Shown here in pieces: positions 26,721 to 37,243 of a DNA stretch of 64,000 nucleotides. A model generated the notes under the pieces. It ran no database searches. It was not told where the DNA came from and worked only from the letters and a program-made list of their open reading frames with translations. The stretch spans positions 102,083 through 166,082 of the forward strand of contig NZ_KB933398.1 of NCBI RefSeq assembly GCF_000392615.1, read 5' to 3'. The DNA is from Lysinibacillus sphaericus OT4b.31 (GTDB lineage Bacteria; Bacillota; Bacilli; Bacillales_A; Planococcaceae). Position 1 is the stretch's first letter; every line of letters begins with the position of its first letter. A program made the position numbers and the translations under genes.

Positions 26721-26759
26721 GAACTGCCTTCCATATAATGATGATAAGGCAGTTTTTTT
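26721..26759 (+). terminator. Terminator after the DUF218 gene
   Basis: AACTGCCTT / AAGGCAGTT stem with seven T. Confidence 0.85.
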
Positions 26760-26785
26760 ACATAGCGCGCAAGGGAGGGAATTCA

Positions 26786-28069
26786 ATGTATGGACAATTT
26801 TTAGCAAAGCAAAATAAGGAACGAATTGGATCCTTACAACAGCTAACACATACACATAATACATGGTTTGCACAAAATATCGCATTACTGACTTTTGAGG
26901 AAGTGCAACTAACGACCTTGCAAAAAATGCTCCATCAAGTTGTTCAGGGGCTTTTAAGGAAAAATCAGCAACGGCATCTACAAATTGTACACCCAGAGCA
27001 AACACAAACGATAAAGGAAAATGTTTTAACTCTTTTAGCTGAATATGATGATTTATTACGGGAAGCAATCCCTCTCCCAATTTATATTTTAATTTGGCAA
27101 ATTACTTCACTAGAGAAATTAGCCTATACAAATGAAGTTGTTGACGATGTACTGGATGTAGTGGAATGGTATTTTATCCATCAAGATGAAGAAGTTAAAG
27201 TAGTTGAAGAAGAATTAGATTATGAAGAAATAATTGACTTATATAAAGAAGCGATTGAAGAAAAAGATGCCGAAGCGCAATTTGAGCTTGGAGAATATTA
27301 TAGTGCAGATGATAGCGAATCCTTTCAGCCCGAAAAATCGATAAAGTGGTTTGAATTGGCAGCGTTGCAGGGCAATGCTGAGGCCCAATATGCACTTGGA
27401 AACTATTATTTTGAGGGTATCGGTGTGACAGAGAGTTATGATCGTGCGTTCAAATTATATGAGGCGGCAGCAATGCAAGGGCATGCAGATGCAGCGAATA
27501 ACTTAGCTGATATGTATTTTAATGGTGAGAGTGTACCAGAAAATATGGTGCTTGCGAAGCGATGGTTTGACTTTGCCGCAACACAAGGTGTAGCAGAGTC
27601 TATGTTTACATTAGGTATTATATACGAGCAAGGTTTAGGTGTGACAATTGATGAAGAACAAGCATTTCTTGCCTATAAGAAATCATCCGAATCAGGTTAT
27701 GTAGAGGCACAATATAGACTGGGTGGAATTTATTTAGAGGGTCAGTTAGGGCAAACACGAGATGTGAATCGTGGTTTGTATTGGTATGAAAAGGCTGCGG
27801 GACAATATCATGTTGATGCCTTTTATGACTTAGGTTTTATTTGGAGTAAAGGCTTAACAGGTATTCGTAATATTGAAAAAGGTATTCATTGGTTTAAACA
27901 AGCGGCACTACAAGGAGATCCAGAAGCAAAATTGCAGCTTGGACATATCTATAACAAAGGAGAGGGCATGCCGAGAAATATGAAAGAAGCTAAAAAATGG
28001 TATGGTCTTGCTGCGGAAGCAGGTATCGAAGAAGCCACTTTATTGCTTGAAGAATTAGAGGAATTGTAA
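26786..28069 (+). CDS. Sel1-repeat (TPR-like) protein
   Basis: 427 aa from the ATG at 26786 (AAGGGAGGGA upstream; the frame opens earlier inside a terminator). The first 150 residues are an acidic helical region. From about 160 there are seven or so 36-residue Sel1 repeats with the pattern A..G...A...LG..Y..G.GV..D...A..W...AA..G (for example GNAEAQYALGNYYFEGIGVT). Such solenoids scaffold protein complexes. No signal peptide, so cytosolic. Partner unknown. Confidence 0.9.
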   Translation: MYGQFLAKQNKERIGSLQQLTHTHNTWFAQNIALLTFEEVQLTTLQKMLHQVVQGLLRKNQQRHLQIVHPEQTQTIKENVLTLLAEYDDLLREAIPLPIYILIWQITSLEKLAYTNEVVDDVLDVVEWYFIHQDEEVKVVEEELDYEEIIDLYKEAIEEKDAEAQFELGEYYSADDSESFQPEKSIKWFELAALQGNAEAQYALGNYYFEGIGVTESYDRAFKLYEAAAMQGHADAANNLADMYFNGESVPENMVLAKRWFDFAATQGVAESMFTLGIIYEQGLGVTIDEEQAFLAYKKSSESGYVEAQYRLGGIYLEGQLGQTRDVNRGLYWYEKAAGQYHVDAFYDLGFIWSKGLTGIRNIEKGIHWFKQAALQGDPEAKLQLGHIYNKGEGMPRNMKEAKKWYGLAAEAGIEEATLLLEELEEL

Positions 28070-28625
28070 ATTTTATGTAAAAAAATTACGAGTATTTAGA
28101 ATCGTTTTTAATATTGGATATTTTTAAGTATAAATGACTATTGTTTAATCTTTTTATAGGATAGTACACATAGGGTGTGGTTATCATTTTATATGTTAGG
28201 TAAAGTGATCGCCAATAATTATGTCAAAGGTAATGAGAGAAATAGATAAAGCCATAAAGCGTGGAAAAACAGAGTTTAATGATTAAGGCTGCTCCAAAAA
28301 CCTGGAGTAGCTTTTTTGATGTTTGTTGATAATTTTGGTAAATATATTATATAGGTGTTTCTATATCACAATAATAATTGGTAAAAAATAGATAATAAAA
28401 AATTGACAATCAGGGATAAACTGTATAATGTATATGAAGTATTTGAATTTAACAATTAGTGATTTTTTGATTATTTTTGTGAAATTATATTATGTTATTT
28501 TATTGTAATATTATCTAAGGAAACGGAATCTTTTAGAGTTTTTTTAAATATATATTGATAAACGGACGGATAAAGTACGAGGCTCAGCTTTTTAAAAGTA
28601 ATCGTTAATGAAAGAGGGAAAATGT
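28070..28625. other. AT-rich intergenic region with a terminator
   Basis: A terminator sits at 28286-28317 (GCTGCTCCA/TGGAGTAGC, six T). A 21-codon frame, 28221-28286, ends exactly at that hairpin but has no ribosome site. The remaining 290 bp up to hemAT are about 80% A+T and probably hold its promoter. Confidence 0.5.
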
Positions 28626-29915
28626 GTGATTTTTCAAAAACAGAAAAAGGCAACGGCATTAGATTTGCAACAGTACACAGTTAAGATGGATGTTTCTAAC
28701 CGCCTGCCGATGGTAAAGCAGATTGAAATGCTTAATTTAACGAAGCAGGATTTACAATATTTAAAAGCTTTCAAACCATTTGTTGAGGACAATATTAATC
28801 ACATTGTTGACCGATTTTATGACATGATTGTCACTGAGCGTAGTTTAGTAGACATCATTAATAGACATAGTTCTGTGGAAAAGCTGAAAGTCACACTCCG
28901 TCGTCATATTATTGAAATGTTTAATGGAAGTATAGATGAAGAATTTTATAAAAGACGAATTAATATTGCAAAAGTACATGTACATATTGGACTTAGAACA
29001 CAATGGTATATTTGTGCGTTCCAAGATTTATCTATATCATTTACAGACTTAGTAGAAAAACATGTAGAGCATCCGATGGACCAATTTAACACGATTCGTG
29101 CTATTTCTAAGATTTCAAATTTTGAACAACAACTTGTATTAGAATCATTTGAAAACACCGTCATGCAACTCAAGGAAAATGTAGAGCGTGGAAAAGAAGA
29201 GGTGGAGAAAAAAATCGTTGAATCTTCAGAGGGACTCGCTACAATCTCTCAAGAGACAAATGCCTCCTTCTGTCTTTTAAATAGGCAATCAGGTGAAATG
29301 AAGCAATTAGCAAAAAAATCACTTCAAGTGTCTACTTTAGCGGAAAGCCAAGCGCTAGAAGGTCGAGAACGATTGCAAAATCAATCCACGAACATGAATA
29401 ATATTATTCACTCACTCGATGACATTACCGATAACGTTGAGCAATTGTCAGATATGTCAAAGGAAATGGAATTAATAATGAGTGTTGTAACGAATATTGC
29501 GAATCAGACAAATCTACTAGCATTAAATGCTGCGATTGAAGCCGCCCGTGCTGGAGATGCCGGCAAAGGCTTTAGTGTGGTGGCAGATGAAGTTCGGAAA
29601 TTATCAGATCAAACGAAAGAATCGGTCACAGCTGTTGCAAAGTTATTGCAAAAGACGAATGAACGTACAGATAAACTTGTTCATTCACTTAGTAATATTC
29701 AGGAAGAAGTAGCGTCTGGTGAGGAAAATATGGTACAGACGGAAGGTCAATTCAATAAAATATTGGATGCTATGACACAAGCCAAGTGTCAAAATGACCG
29801 TATGGAAAAGGAAGTACAGGCTGTTGCAGAGGTTTTAAGTGAGCTTGGTATTTCTTTTAACGAAGTAACCCATTCAGCTGACAAATTAGCGAACTTTGCA
29901 CAAAATTTAACTTAA
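28626..29915 (+). CDS. hemAT: Haem-based aerotactic transducer HemAT
   Basis: 429 aa from GTG at 28626, preceded by GAGGG at a good distance; the ATG at 28608 has no ribosome site. A globin-coupled sensor domain covers about residues 25-180: [13 protein letters not shown] carries the distal tyrosine and [12 protein letters not shown] the proximal haem histidine H118 (H123 in B. subtilis). The signalling domain contains [36 protein letters not shown]. It is soluble and reports oxygen to CheA. Closed by a strong terminator at 29943. Confidence 0.95.
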   Translation: MIFQKQKKATALDLQQYTVKMDVSNRLPMVKQIEMLNLTKQDLQYLKAFKPFVEDNINHIVDRFYDMIVTERSLVDIINRHSSVEKLKVTLRRHIIEMFNGSIDEEFYKRRINIAKVHVHIGLRTQWYICAFQDLSISFTDLVEKHVEHPMDQFNTIRAISKISNFEQQLVLESFENTVMQLKENVERGKEEVEKKIVESSEGLATISQETNASFCLLNRQSGEMKQLAKKSLQVSTLAESQALEGRERLQNQSTNMNNIIHSLDDITDNVEQLSDMSKEMELIMSVVTNIANQTNLLALNAAIEAARAGDAGKGFSVVADEVRKLSDQTKESVTAVAKLLQKTNERTDKLVHSLSNIQEEVASGEENMVQTEGQFNKILDAMTQAKCQNDRMEKEVQAVAEVLSELGISFNEVTHSADKLANFAQNLT

Positions 29916-29942
29916 ACTAGAAACCTACTGTGCTTGTCACAG

Positions 29943-29981
29943 GAAATGGAGCTATCCAACACGTTGGATAGCTCCATTTTT
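29943..29981 (+). terminator. Terminator after hemAT
   Basis: 17-bp stem AAATGGAGCTATCCAAC / complement, AC loop, five T. Confidence 0.92.
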
Positions 29982-30071
29982 GCTAAATTTGTAAAGGGTT
30001 TAACGTAATTCTCATGAAAAAGAGTTTATACTGAAGGGAGGGAAATAAAGAAAATAATAGGGGCGGTAAAG

Positions 30072-31460
30072 ATGAAAACAGTAGTTGTATTAGGTGGCGG
30101 AATTACAGGATTATGTACGATGCATTATTTACAACGCCAGGTGAAGGAAAAAGGCTTGGATGTAAAACTAGTACTCATTGAAAAAAATGCCTACTTAGGT
30201 GGCAAGCTACATTCTGCATATGAACAGGGCTTCATAATGGAAACAGGTGCAGATTCCATTGTGGCTCGTCATAAAGGGGTCATGGAACTAGTGCAAGAGC
30301 TTGGGTTTGAAGAAGATCTTGTCTACAACGAAACAGGCATATCGTATATCTACACAAATAATGAGTTATATGCAATCCCAGCAGATTCAACATTTGGTAT
30401 TCCAATGAGTTTAGCATCTCTTGAAGCCAGTACACTTGTATCACAAGCAGGAAAGCAAGAGGCATTAAAAGATTTAACAATGCCAAATGTAGGATTTACT
30501 AAGGAAAGCTCTATTGGTGAGTTTTTAACATATTATTTAGGCGAAGAGCTCGTACAAAATCAAATAGCACCAGTACTAGCTGGGGTATATTCGGGTGACT
30601 TAAATCAGCTATCAATTGGCTCAACGCTACCATATTTAATCGATTATAAAAATGACTATGGTAGTGTTATCAAAGGTTTTGATGCGAACCGCGAGCAATT
30701 TGTGAAAGCTGCAAATAAAAAATTTATTTCATTTAAAAAGGGTTTATCGTCGCTTATTGACCGACTTGAAGAAACGTTAACGGATGTAGAAATTGTCAAA
30801 GGAATAGCGACAACGCACATAAAGAAACATGACGAACACTATGTAATTACTTTGGCCAATGGTGTAACAATTGAAGCAAATCATGTCGTATTAGCAGTAC
30901 CTAACGAGGCTGTACAATATTTATTGCAGGACACATCATTAAATAGTTATTTTGAACGATTTAATACGGCATCTGCAATTACAATTTATTTAGGCTTTGA
31001 TGTGCCAGATGCAGTCCTCCCGGTGGATGGAACGGGCTTTATTGCGTCACATAATTCGAATTTACAATGCAATGCGGCAACGTGGACGAGCCAAAAATGG
31101 AAGCATACATCAGCGGATAGTAAATTACTTGTCCGACTGTTTTATAAGAGCATTAACCCTGCGTATGAGGAATTACGTGCAATGACAGATGAGGAATTGA
31201 CTGTTATCGCTCTAGAGGACGTTAGAAAAAGTTTAGGCATTGAGGAAAAACCAACTGTTGTAAATGTTGCGAAATGGATTGATCAAATGCCAAAATATGA
31301 TTTAGCTCATCAGGAAGCATTAAAGGGATTAACAACAGAACTTGCAGAAAGATACCCTAATTTATCAATTGCAGGTTGTTCCTATTTCGGCGTAGGGGTC
31401 GGTGCTTGTATTCAAAATGGTAAAAAAATTGGTGAAGAGCTTGCTGAAAAATTATCGTAA
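30072..31460 (+). CDS. hemY: Coproporphyrinogen III oxidase (HemY/CgoX)
   Basis: 462 aa FAD enzyme oxidising coproporphyrinogen III to coproporphyrin III in the Gram-positive haem route. The FAD site is VVLGGGITGLCTMHYL with the acceptor E39-region VLIEKNAYLGGKL, then METGADSIV; the C-terminus has CSYFGVGVGACIQNGKKIGEEL. Usually hemY follows hemE and hemH in Bacillales; here it stands alone. It sits next to the haem-protein HemAT gene, though a terminator separates them. Confidence 0.93.
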   Translation: MKTVVVLGGGITGLCTMHYLQRQVKEKGLDVKLVLIEKNAYLGGKLHSAYEQGFIMETGADSIVARHKGVMELVQELGFEEDLVYNETGISYIYTNNELYAIPADSTFGIPMSLASLEASTLVSQAGKQEALKDLTMPNVGFTKESSIGEFLTYYLGEELVQNQIAPVLAGVYSGDLNQLSIGSTLPYLIDYKNDYGSVIKGFDANREQFVKAANKKFISFKKGLSSLIDRLEETLTDVEIVKGIATTHIKKHDEHYVITLANGVTIEANHVVLAVPNEAVQYLLQDTSLNSYFERFNTASAITIYLGFDVPDAVLPVDGTGFIASHNSNLQCNAATWTSQKWKHTSADSKLLVRLFYKSINPAYEELRAMTDEELTVIALEDVRKSLGIEEKPTVVNVAKWIDQMPKYDLAHQEALKGLTTELAERYPNLSIAGCSYFGVGVGACIQNGKKIGEELAEKLS

Positions 31461-31584
31461 TTTTTAAGAAAAACTCAAAAAACATTTATTTCGTGTGAAA
31501 AATCCTTTGTTATGTGAAATAGTCTTGACTCTACCGATTGTATCCGATATGATTCTTTTAATTATTTAAAAAATTCATACTATA

Positions 31585-31690
31585 TTCTTATCAAGAGAAG
31601 CTGAGGGACTGGCCCTGCGACGCTTCAGCAACCAACTTCGTGTCAGGTGCTAAATCCAGAAGACCTTTTTGGTCCGAAGATGAGAAGGAA
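31585..31690 (+). ncRNA. SAM-I (S-box) riboswitch
   Basis: P1 TTCTTATC pairs with GATGAGAA. Inside are GAGGGACTGGCCCTGCGACGC, CAGCAACC, and AGGTGCTAAATCCAG in S-box order. It controls the methionine operon below. Confidence 0.95.
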
Positions 31691-31710
31691 AAAACAATTA
31701 CGATTCTGTT

Positions 31711-31745
31711 AAAGCCTTCTTTTTTTGTAAAAGAAGGCTTTTTAT
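31711..31745 (+). terminator. S-box terminator
   Basis: AAAGCCTTCTTTT / AAAAGAAGGCTTT stem, then T-rich. Confidence 0.88.
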
Positions 31746-31778
31746 ATTTTGACAACAAGGGAAGCGAGGTTACGTTTT

Positions 31779-33626
31779 ATGGGATTACTTGAAAAGCTAA
31801 AAACACATGTCTTAACAGCAGATGGTGCAATAGGAACAGTATTATATGGTTATGGTTTAGAGTACTGTCACGAGGAAATGAATGTACAACGACCCGAATT
31901 AATAGAAAAGATACATCGTGAATATATTGCAGCTGGCGCTGATATTATCCAAACCAATACATATGGTGCCAATGCGATTAAATTAGCTCGCTACGGGTTA
32001 GAAACTCGTGTGCAGCAGTTCAATGAAGCGGCCATTACGATTGCGAAGCGTGCAGCAGCGGATGGCGGACAATTTGTACTTGGCACAATCGGAGGAATCC
32101 GTGGTATTCGCAAAAGTGATGCAACATTAGAAGAAATTCTAGTGACTGTTGAAGAACAGGCAACCGTGTTACTTGCAGGCAATCCAGATGGCCTTTTACT
32201 AGAAACATATTATGATTTTGAAGAGTTAACAGCAACATTATCTATGTTACGGACTAAAACAAATTTACCGATTATTGCACAGGTATCTATGCATGAGCCA
32301 GGGGTATTACAAAATGGAATGACATTAAATCATGCCTTACACGAGTTAGAGACACTTGGTGCGGATGTAGTTGGTGTTAACTGTCGATTAGGCCCCCATC
32401 ATACAATTCAAGCGTTTGAAGGGGTAGAACTTCCTGACAAGGCATTTATGTCAGCCTATCCGAATGCTTCCCTGTTAGATTTGGAGGATGGGCGTGTCGT
32501 GTATGAATCGGAAGCAGATTATTTTGGTCGTGCGGCAGTTGCTCTACGAGATCAAGGTGTACGTTTAATCGGGGGATGTTGTGGGACGACACCAAAGCAT
32601 ATTGAGGCTGTTAAAAAATATTTAGAAGAGCTTGCACCTGTAAAACAAAAGTATGCAAAGCCAGAAAAGATTGAGATCGTTCGCGAGGCAGAGCCAGCAA
32701 CGTACGAACCGTTACATGAAAAGGTCAAACGTGAGCGTTCTATCATTGTGGAACTAGATACACCAAGGCATTTAGAAATTGACGGTTTTATGTATGGAGC
32801 CAAAAAGTTATATGACGCAGGCGCGGATGTGGTGATGATGGCAGATAATTCTTTAGCATCCCCGCGTATTAGCAATGTTGCGATGGGCGCTTTGCTTAAA
32901 GGAACACAGGGTATACGACCACTGACACATATTACGTGCCGTGACCGTAACTTAATTGGTTTACAATCACATTTGATGGGCTTAAATGCACTAGGGATTC
33001 ATGATATTTTAGCAGTTACTGGGGATCCCACAAAGGTGGGGGACTTCCCAGGTGCGACAAGCGTTTATGATGTATCATCAATGGAACTAATTCAACTCAT
33101 TAAGCAGCTAAATGAAGGGGTATCATTCTCAGGAAAGCCTCTTCGTAAAAAGGCAAACTTCTCGGTAGCGGCTGCATTTAATCCGAATGTACGGGTATTG
33201 GACCGTGCCGTGGCACGATTAGAGAAGAAGATTGAACATGGTGCGGATTACTTCATATCACAGCCTGTGTATACGAAGGAAAAAATCATAGAAATTTACG
33301 AGGCAACAAAGCATTTAGACACACCGATTTATATTGGAATTATGCCCGTTACGAGCTATAAGAGTGCAGAGTTTTTACATCATGAAGTACCGGGCATTAA
33401 ATTATCGGATGATGCATTAGCGCGAATGAAGGTTTGTGGGGAAGATAAGGAACGTGCCACACTGGAAGGAATTGCGATTGCAAAAGAATTAGTAGAAGTA
33501 GCTTCGGAATATTTCAATGGTATTTACTTAATCACACCGTTCTTACGCTATGACATGACACTAGAGTTGATGAAATATATTGAGCAATTGGATGAACAGA
33601 AAAAAGGGGTACGTATAGATGGCTAA
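31779..33626 (+). CDS. yitJ: Bifunctional homocysteine S-methyltransferase / methylenetetrahydrofolate reductase (YitJ-like)
   Basis: 615 aa from the ATG at 31779 (AGCGAGG upstream; the earlier TTG at 31749 has no ribosome site). The N-terminal half is a homocysteine-methyltransferase barrel with zinc cysteines in VGVNCRLG and GGCCGTTPKH. The C-terminal half (about 330-610) is a MetF-type FAD barrel with ILAVTGDPTK and FSVAAAFNPN. It makes 5-methyl-THF for MetH, whose gene overlaps its end by 8 bp. Regulated by the S-box. Confidence 0.94.
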   Translation: MGLLEKLKTHVLTADGAIGTVLYGYGLEYCHEEMNVQRPELIEKIHREYIAAGADIIQTNTYGANAIKLARYGLETRVQQFNEAAITIAKRAAADGGQFVLGTIGGIRGIRKSDATLEEILVTVEEQATVLLAGNPDGLLLETYYDFEELTATLSMLRTKTNLPIIAQVSMHEPGVLQNGMTLNHALHELETLGADVVGVNCRLGPHHTIQAFEGVELPDKAFMSAYPNASLLDLEDGRVVYESEADYFGRAAVALRDQGVRLIGGCCGTTPKHIEAVKKYLEELAPVKQKYAKPEKIEIVREAEPATYEPLHEKVKRERSIIVELDTPRHLEIDGFMYGAKKLYDAGADVVMMADNSLASPRISNVAMGALLKGTQGIRPLTHITCRDRNLIGLQSHLMGLNALGIHDILAVTGDPTKVGDFPGATSVYDVSSMELIQLIKQLNEGVSFSGKPLRKKANFSVAAAFNPNVRVLDRAVARLEKKIEHGADYFISQPVYTKEKIIEIYEATKHLDTPIYIGIMPVTSYKSAEFLHHEVPGIKLSDDALARMKVCGEDKERATLEGIAIAKELVEVASEYFNGIYLITPFLRYDMTLELMKYIEQLDEQKKGVRIDG

Positions 33627-36600
33627 GCACTTAATTGAAGAGCAACTAGAGAAAAGAATATTAATTCTTGATGGCGCAATGGGTACAATGCTACAAAATG
33701 AAAACTTATCTGCAGAAGATTTTGGCGGTGAGGAGCTTGATGGTTGTAACGAAAATCTTGTGCTAACAAGACCGGATATACTTGATAAGGTTCACCGAAA
33801 ATATTTAGAAGCAGGTGCAGATATTATTTGTACAAATACGTTTGGGGGCACACCACTCGTATTAAATGAATATAATCTTGGCGCAAAGGCCGAAGAAATT
33901 AATAAGCGTGCTGTGGAAATTGCTCGTAAAGTTGTGGATCAGTTTTCGACACAAGCATGGCCTCGTTTTGTGGCCGGAGCGATGGGACCGACAACCAAAA
34001 CATTATCCGTAACCGGTGGTATTGCATTTGATGAGCTTGAGGAAAACTTCTATGTGCAGGCGAAGGCATTAATAGAAGCAGGTGCAGATGTTCTTTTACT
34101 AGAAACAAGTCAGGATATGTTGAACGTCAAGGCGGGGACACTGGGAGTATCACGCGCCTTTGAAACTACGGGAAAAGAAATTCCAGTGATGATTTCAGGT
34201 ACGATTGAACCAATGGGTACAACACTTGCAGGACAAACAATTGATGCATTTTATATTTCAATTGAGCATATTAAGCCGTTATCAGTTGGCTTGAACTGTG
34301 CAACAGGTCCGGAGTTCATGACAGACCATATTCGTTCACTGGCAGAGCTTTCTACAGGCTATATTAGCTGTTATCCGAATGCAGGGTTACCGGATGAAGA
34401 AGGTTGTTATCATGAATCACCAGAATCACTGTCACAAAAATTAAAAGGCTTTGCTGAAAAAGGTTGGCTAAATATTGTGGGCGGTTGCTGTGGAACGACA
34501 CCAGCGCATATTGCAGCAATCCGCGAGGCGATAAAAGATGAAAAACCTCGTCAATTACCTGAAGCGACACATGGACATGTTGTATCTGGGATTGATCCAC
34601 TAGTCTATGACGATTCAATGCGACCATTATTTATTGGGGAGCGTACAAATGTTATTGGTTCCCGTAAGTTTAAAAACTTAATTATAGATGGCAAGTTTGA
34701 GGAAGCGGCAGAAATTGCACGTGCGCAAGTGAAAAATGGAGCGCATGTTATTGATATTTGTTTAGCTAATCCAGACCGTGATGAATTAGCAGATATGCGT
34801 GGTTTCATGCAAGAGGTAGTAAAAAAGGTTAAAGTGCCACTCGTAATTGACTCTACAGATGAAAACGTGATTGAGGAAGCATTGAAATTCTCTCAAGGTA
34901 AGGCCATCATTAACTCCATTAACCTTGAGGATGGCGAGGAACGTTTTGATGCGGTTATGCCTCTTGTGAAAAAATATGGTGGCTCACTAGTTGTCGGTAC
35001 AATTGACGAACAAGGTATGGCGGTAGATCGTCAGCGCAAGTTAGAAATTGCCGAACGTTCGTATCAATTATTAACGGAAAAATGGGGCCTAGCACCAGAA
35101 GACATTATTTTTGATCCGTTAATGTTCCCCGTTGGTACAGGAGATGAGCAATATATTGGCTCAGCACTTGAAACTATTGAGGGAATTCGACTTATCAAAG
35201 AAAAAATGCCAAGAGCATTGACAGTGCTCGGCGTTAGTAATATTTCATTCGGTTTACCACCAGTAGGTCGTGAGGTTTTGAATGCCGTCTATCTATATCA
35301 CTGTACACTTGCTGGCTTAGATTACGCGATTGTCAATACGGAGAAGTTAGAGCGTTATGCATCAATTCCTGAAGAGGAAATTAAGCTTGCCAATGATTTA
35401 TTATTCAATACGAATGATGAAACACTTGCAGTATTCACCGATTTTTATCGTGATAAGAAGAAAGAAAAAACGGAAGCGGATATTCCAAAAACAGTGGAAG
35501 GTCGCTTAGCTTACTATATTTTAGAGGGTACAAAAGAAGGTTTAATTGAAGATTTAGACGCTGCTCGTGTAATCTATGATGCACCACTTGATATTATTAA
35601 TGGTCCATTAATGGCAGGGATGGCTGAGGTAGGTCGCTTATTTAACGATAATCAGCTCATCGTGGCGGAAGTTCTACAATCGGCAGGTGTTATGAAGGCC
35701 GCAGTAGCGCATCTTGAGCAATTCATGGAAAAAGATGAAGAAAGCGCAGGCAAAGGTAAAATGGTGCTTGCTACTGTAAAAGGCGATGTGCATGATATCG
35801 GTAAAAACTTAGTTGATATCATTTTAAGTAACAATGGCTTTAAGGTAGTGGATCTTGGCATCAAAGTTACACCAGCGCAGTTAATAGAAGCCGTTCGCAA
35901 GGAGAAACCTGATTTCATCGGACTTTCTGGCCTACTTGTAAAATCTGCGCAACAAATGGTTATTACCGCACAGGACTTTAAGGAAGCAGGTATTGATGTC
36001 CCGATTTTAGTAGGTGGCGCAGCGTTGTCTCGTCGCTTTACAGAAACGAAAATTGCTAACGAGTATGATGGTCCTGTTATTTATTCTAAAGATGCGATGC
36101 AAGGTTTAGAGCAAGCAAATCTATTAATGGGTACGGAGACTCGAGAGAACTTCTTAACTGAAATTGCAGACTCACGTCAAAAACGATTAGAAGCCGATGA
36201 AAAACGTGCGGCTCGCCCTGTGAAAGAAGTAACGGTTAAGCCAGCGCGTACAGTCAAGGATGCACAGGTTTACTTACCGGCAGATGTTCGTCGCCATGTG
36301 AAAAAAGAGTATTCAGTGTCTCATTTATATCCTTACGTAAATATGCGCACATTACTTGGGCATCATTTAGGCTTAAAAGGGCAAGTGCAACAATTACTAG
36401 ACGCCGGGGACTCACGTGCTACAGAACTAAAAGATTTAGTGGATGGCTATCTACAAAGCGATTTACTAAAACCATCCGGCATGTATCAGTTTTTCCCAGC
36501 GCAAGCACATGGTGATGATGTAGTGGTTTATGATCCAGCAGATAGTAAAACAGAAATTGAGCGTTTTACATTCCCTCGTCAACAGATTGAGCCTTTTATG

Positions 36601-37050
36601 TGCCTAGCGGATTTCTTAAAAACAGTAGAAAGTGGCGAAATGGATTACATTGCACTTATGGTTGTAACAGCTGGACAAGGCGTAATGGCAACAGCACGAC
36701 AGTTAAAAGAACAAGGGAAATTTCTAGAAAGTCATGCGCTGCAATCAACGGCTCTTGAATTAGCTGAAGGTTTTGCTGAGCGCATGCATCAAGAAATCCG
36801 TGATCAATGGGGCTTCCCGGATGCTACAGACTTCACGATGCGCGACCGTTTTGCGGCGAAATATCAAGGACAGCGTTTCTCATTTGGCTACCCAGCGTGT
36901 CCAAACTTAGAAGACCAAGAAAAATTATTCGGCTTATTGAAGCCGGAGGATATTGGTGTTCAGCTAACAGAGGGCTTTATGATGGAACCGGAAGCTTCTG
37001 TGTCAGCAATGGTCTTTGCCCATCCAGATGCACGATATTTCAATGTGTAA
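33619..37050 (+). CDS. metH: Cobalamin-dependent methionine synthase MetH
   Basis: 1143 aa, full length. Four modules in order: homocysteine binding (zinc cysteines in GLNCATGPE and GGCCGTTPAH), pterin binding (RTNVIGSRKF, VLGVSNISFGLPPVGRE), cobalamin binding with axial H725 in GDVHDIGKNLVDIIL, and AdoMet activation (KPSGMYQFFPA, RFSFGYPACPNLEDQ). It transfers methyl from 5-methyl-THF to homocysteine via methyl-B12. Most Bacillus species rely on MetE; presence of MetH fits the B12-controlled importer at 17.8 kb. Confidence 0.97.
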   Translation: MAKHLIEEQLEKRILILDGAMGTMLQNENLSAEDFGGEELDGCNENLVLTRPDILDKVHRKYLEAGADIICTNTFGGTPLVLNEYNLGAKAEEINKRAVEIARKVVDQFSTQAWPRFVAGAMGPTTKTLSVTGGIAFDELEENFYVQAKALIEAGADVLLLETSQDMLNVKAGTLGVSRAFETTGKEIPVMISGTIEPMGTTLAGQTIDAFYISIEHIKPLSVGLNCATGPEFMTDHIRSLAELSTGYISCYPNAGLPDEEGCYHESPESLSQKLKGFAEKGWLNIVGGCCGTTPAHIAAIREAIKDEKPRQLPEATHGHVVSGIDPLVYDDSMRPLFIGERTNVIGSRKFKNLIIDGKFEEAAEIARAQVKNGAHVIDICLANPDRDELADMRGFMQEVVKKVKVPLVIDSTDENVIEEALKFSQGKAIINSINLEDGEERFDAVMPLVKKYGGSLVVGTIDEQGMAVDRQRKLEIAERSYQLLTEKWGLAPEDIIFDPLMFPVGTGDEQYIGSALETIEGIRLIKEKMPRALTVLGVSNISFGLPPVGREVLNAVYLYHCTLAGLDYAIVNTEKLERYASIPEEEIKLANDLLFNTNDETLAVFTDFYRDKKKEKTEADIPKTVEGRLAYYILEGTKEGLIEDLDAARVIYDAPLDIINGPLMAGMAEVGRLFNDNQLIVAEVLQSAGVMKAAVAHLEQFMEKDEESAGKGKMVLATVKGDVHDIGKNLVDIILSNNGFKVVDLGIKVTPAQLIEAVRKEKPDFIGLSGLLVKSAQQMVITAQDFKEAGIDVPILVGGAALSRRFTETKIANEYDGPVIYSKDAMQGLEQANLLMGTETRENFLTEIADSRQKRLEADEKRAARPVKEVTVKPARTVKDAQVYLPADVRRHVKKEYSVSHLYPYVNMRTLLGHHLGLKGQVQQLLDAGDSRATELKDLVDGYLQSDLLKPSGMYQFFPAQAHGDDVVVYDPADSKTEIERFTFPRQQIEPFMCLADFLKTVESGEMDYIALMVVTAGQGVMATARQLKEQGKFLESHALQSTALELAEGFAERMHQEIRDQWGFPDATDFTMRDRFAAKYQGQRFSFGYPACPNLEDQEKLFGLLKPEDIGVQLTEGFMMEPEASVSAMVFAHPDARYFNV

Positions 37051-37243
37051 TTTTATGTCAGTTGGTTTGACTCTGTGTAGTAGGCATTAAAGGTCACCTC
37101 GGCGGATGTCATGGATATTGACTTTGTACTATTCAAAACCCCCTGACATCAATTACGCCAAGTGATAACGGATTATGTATAACATGTAAAATACCTGCTG
37201 TTTACAGAGGATGTATTTTCTTAAAGTAAGGATGTGGATATAA

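Noticed and set aside
28221..28286. 21-codon ORF ending at a terminator
   Set aside because: No ribosome site and an in-frame stop just upstream; too short to support alone.
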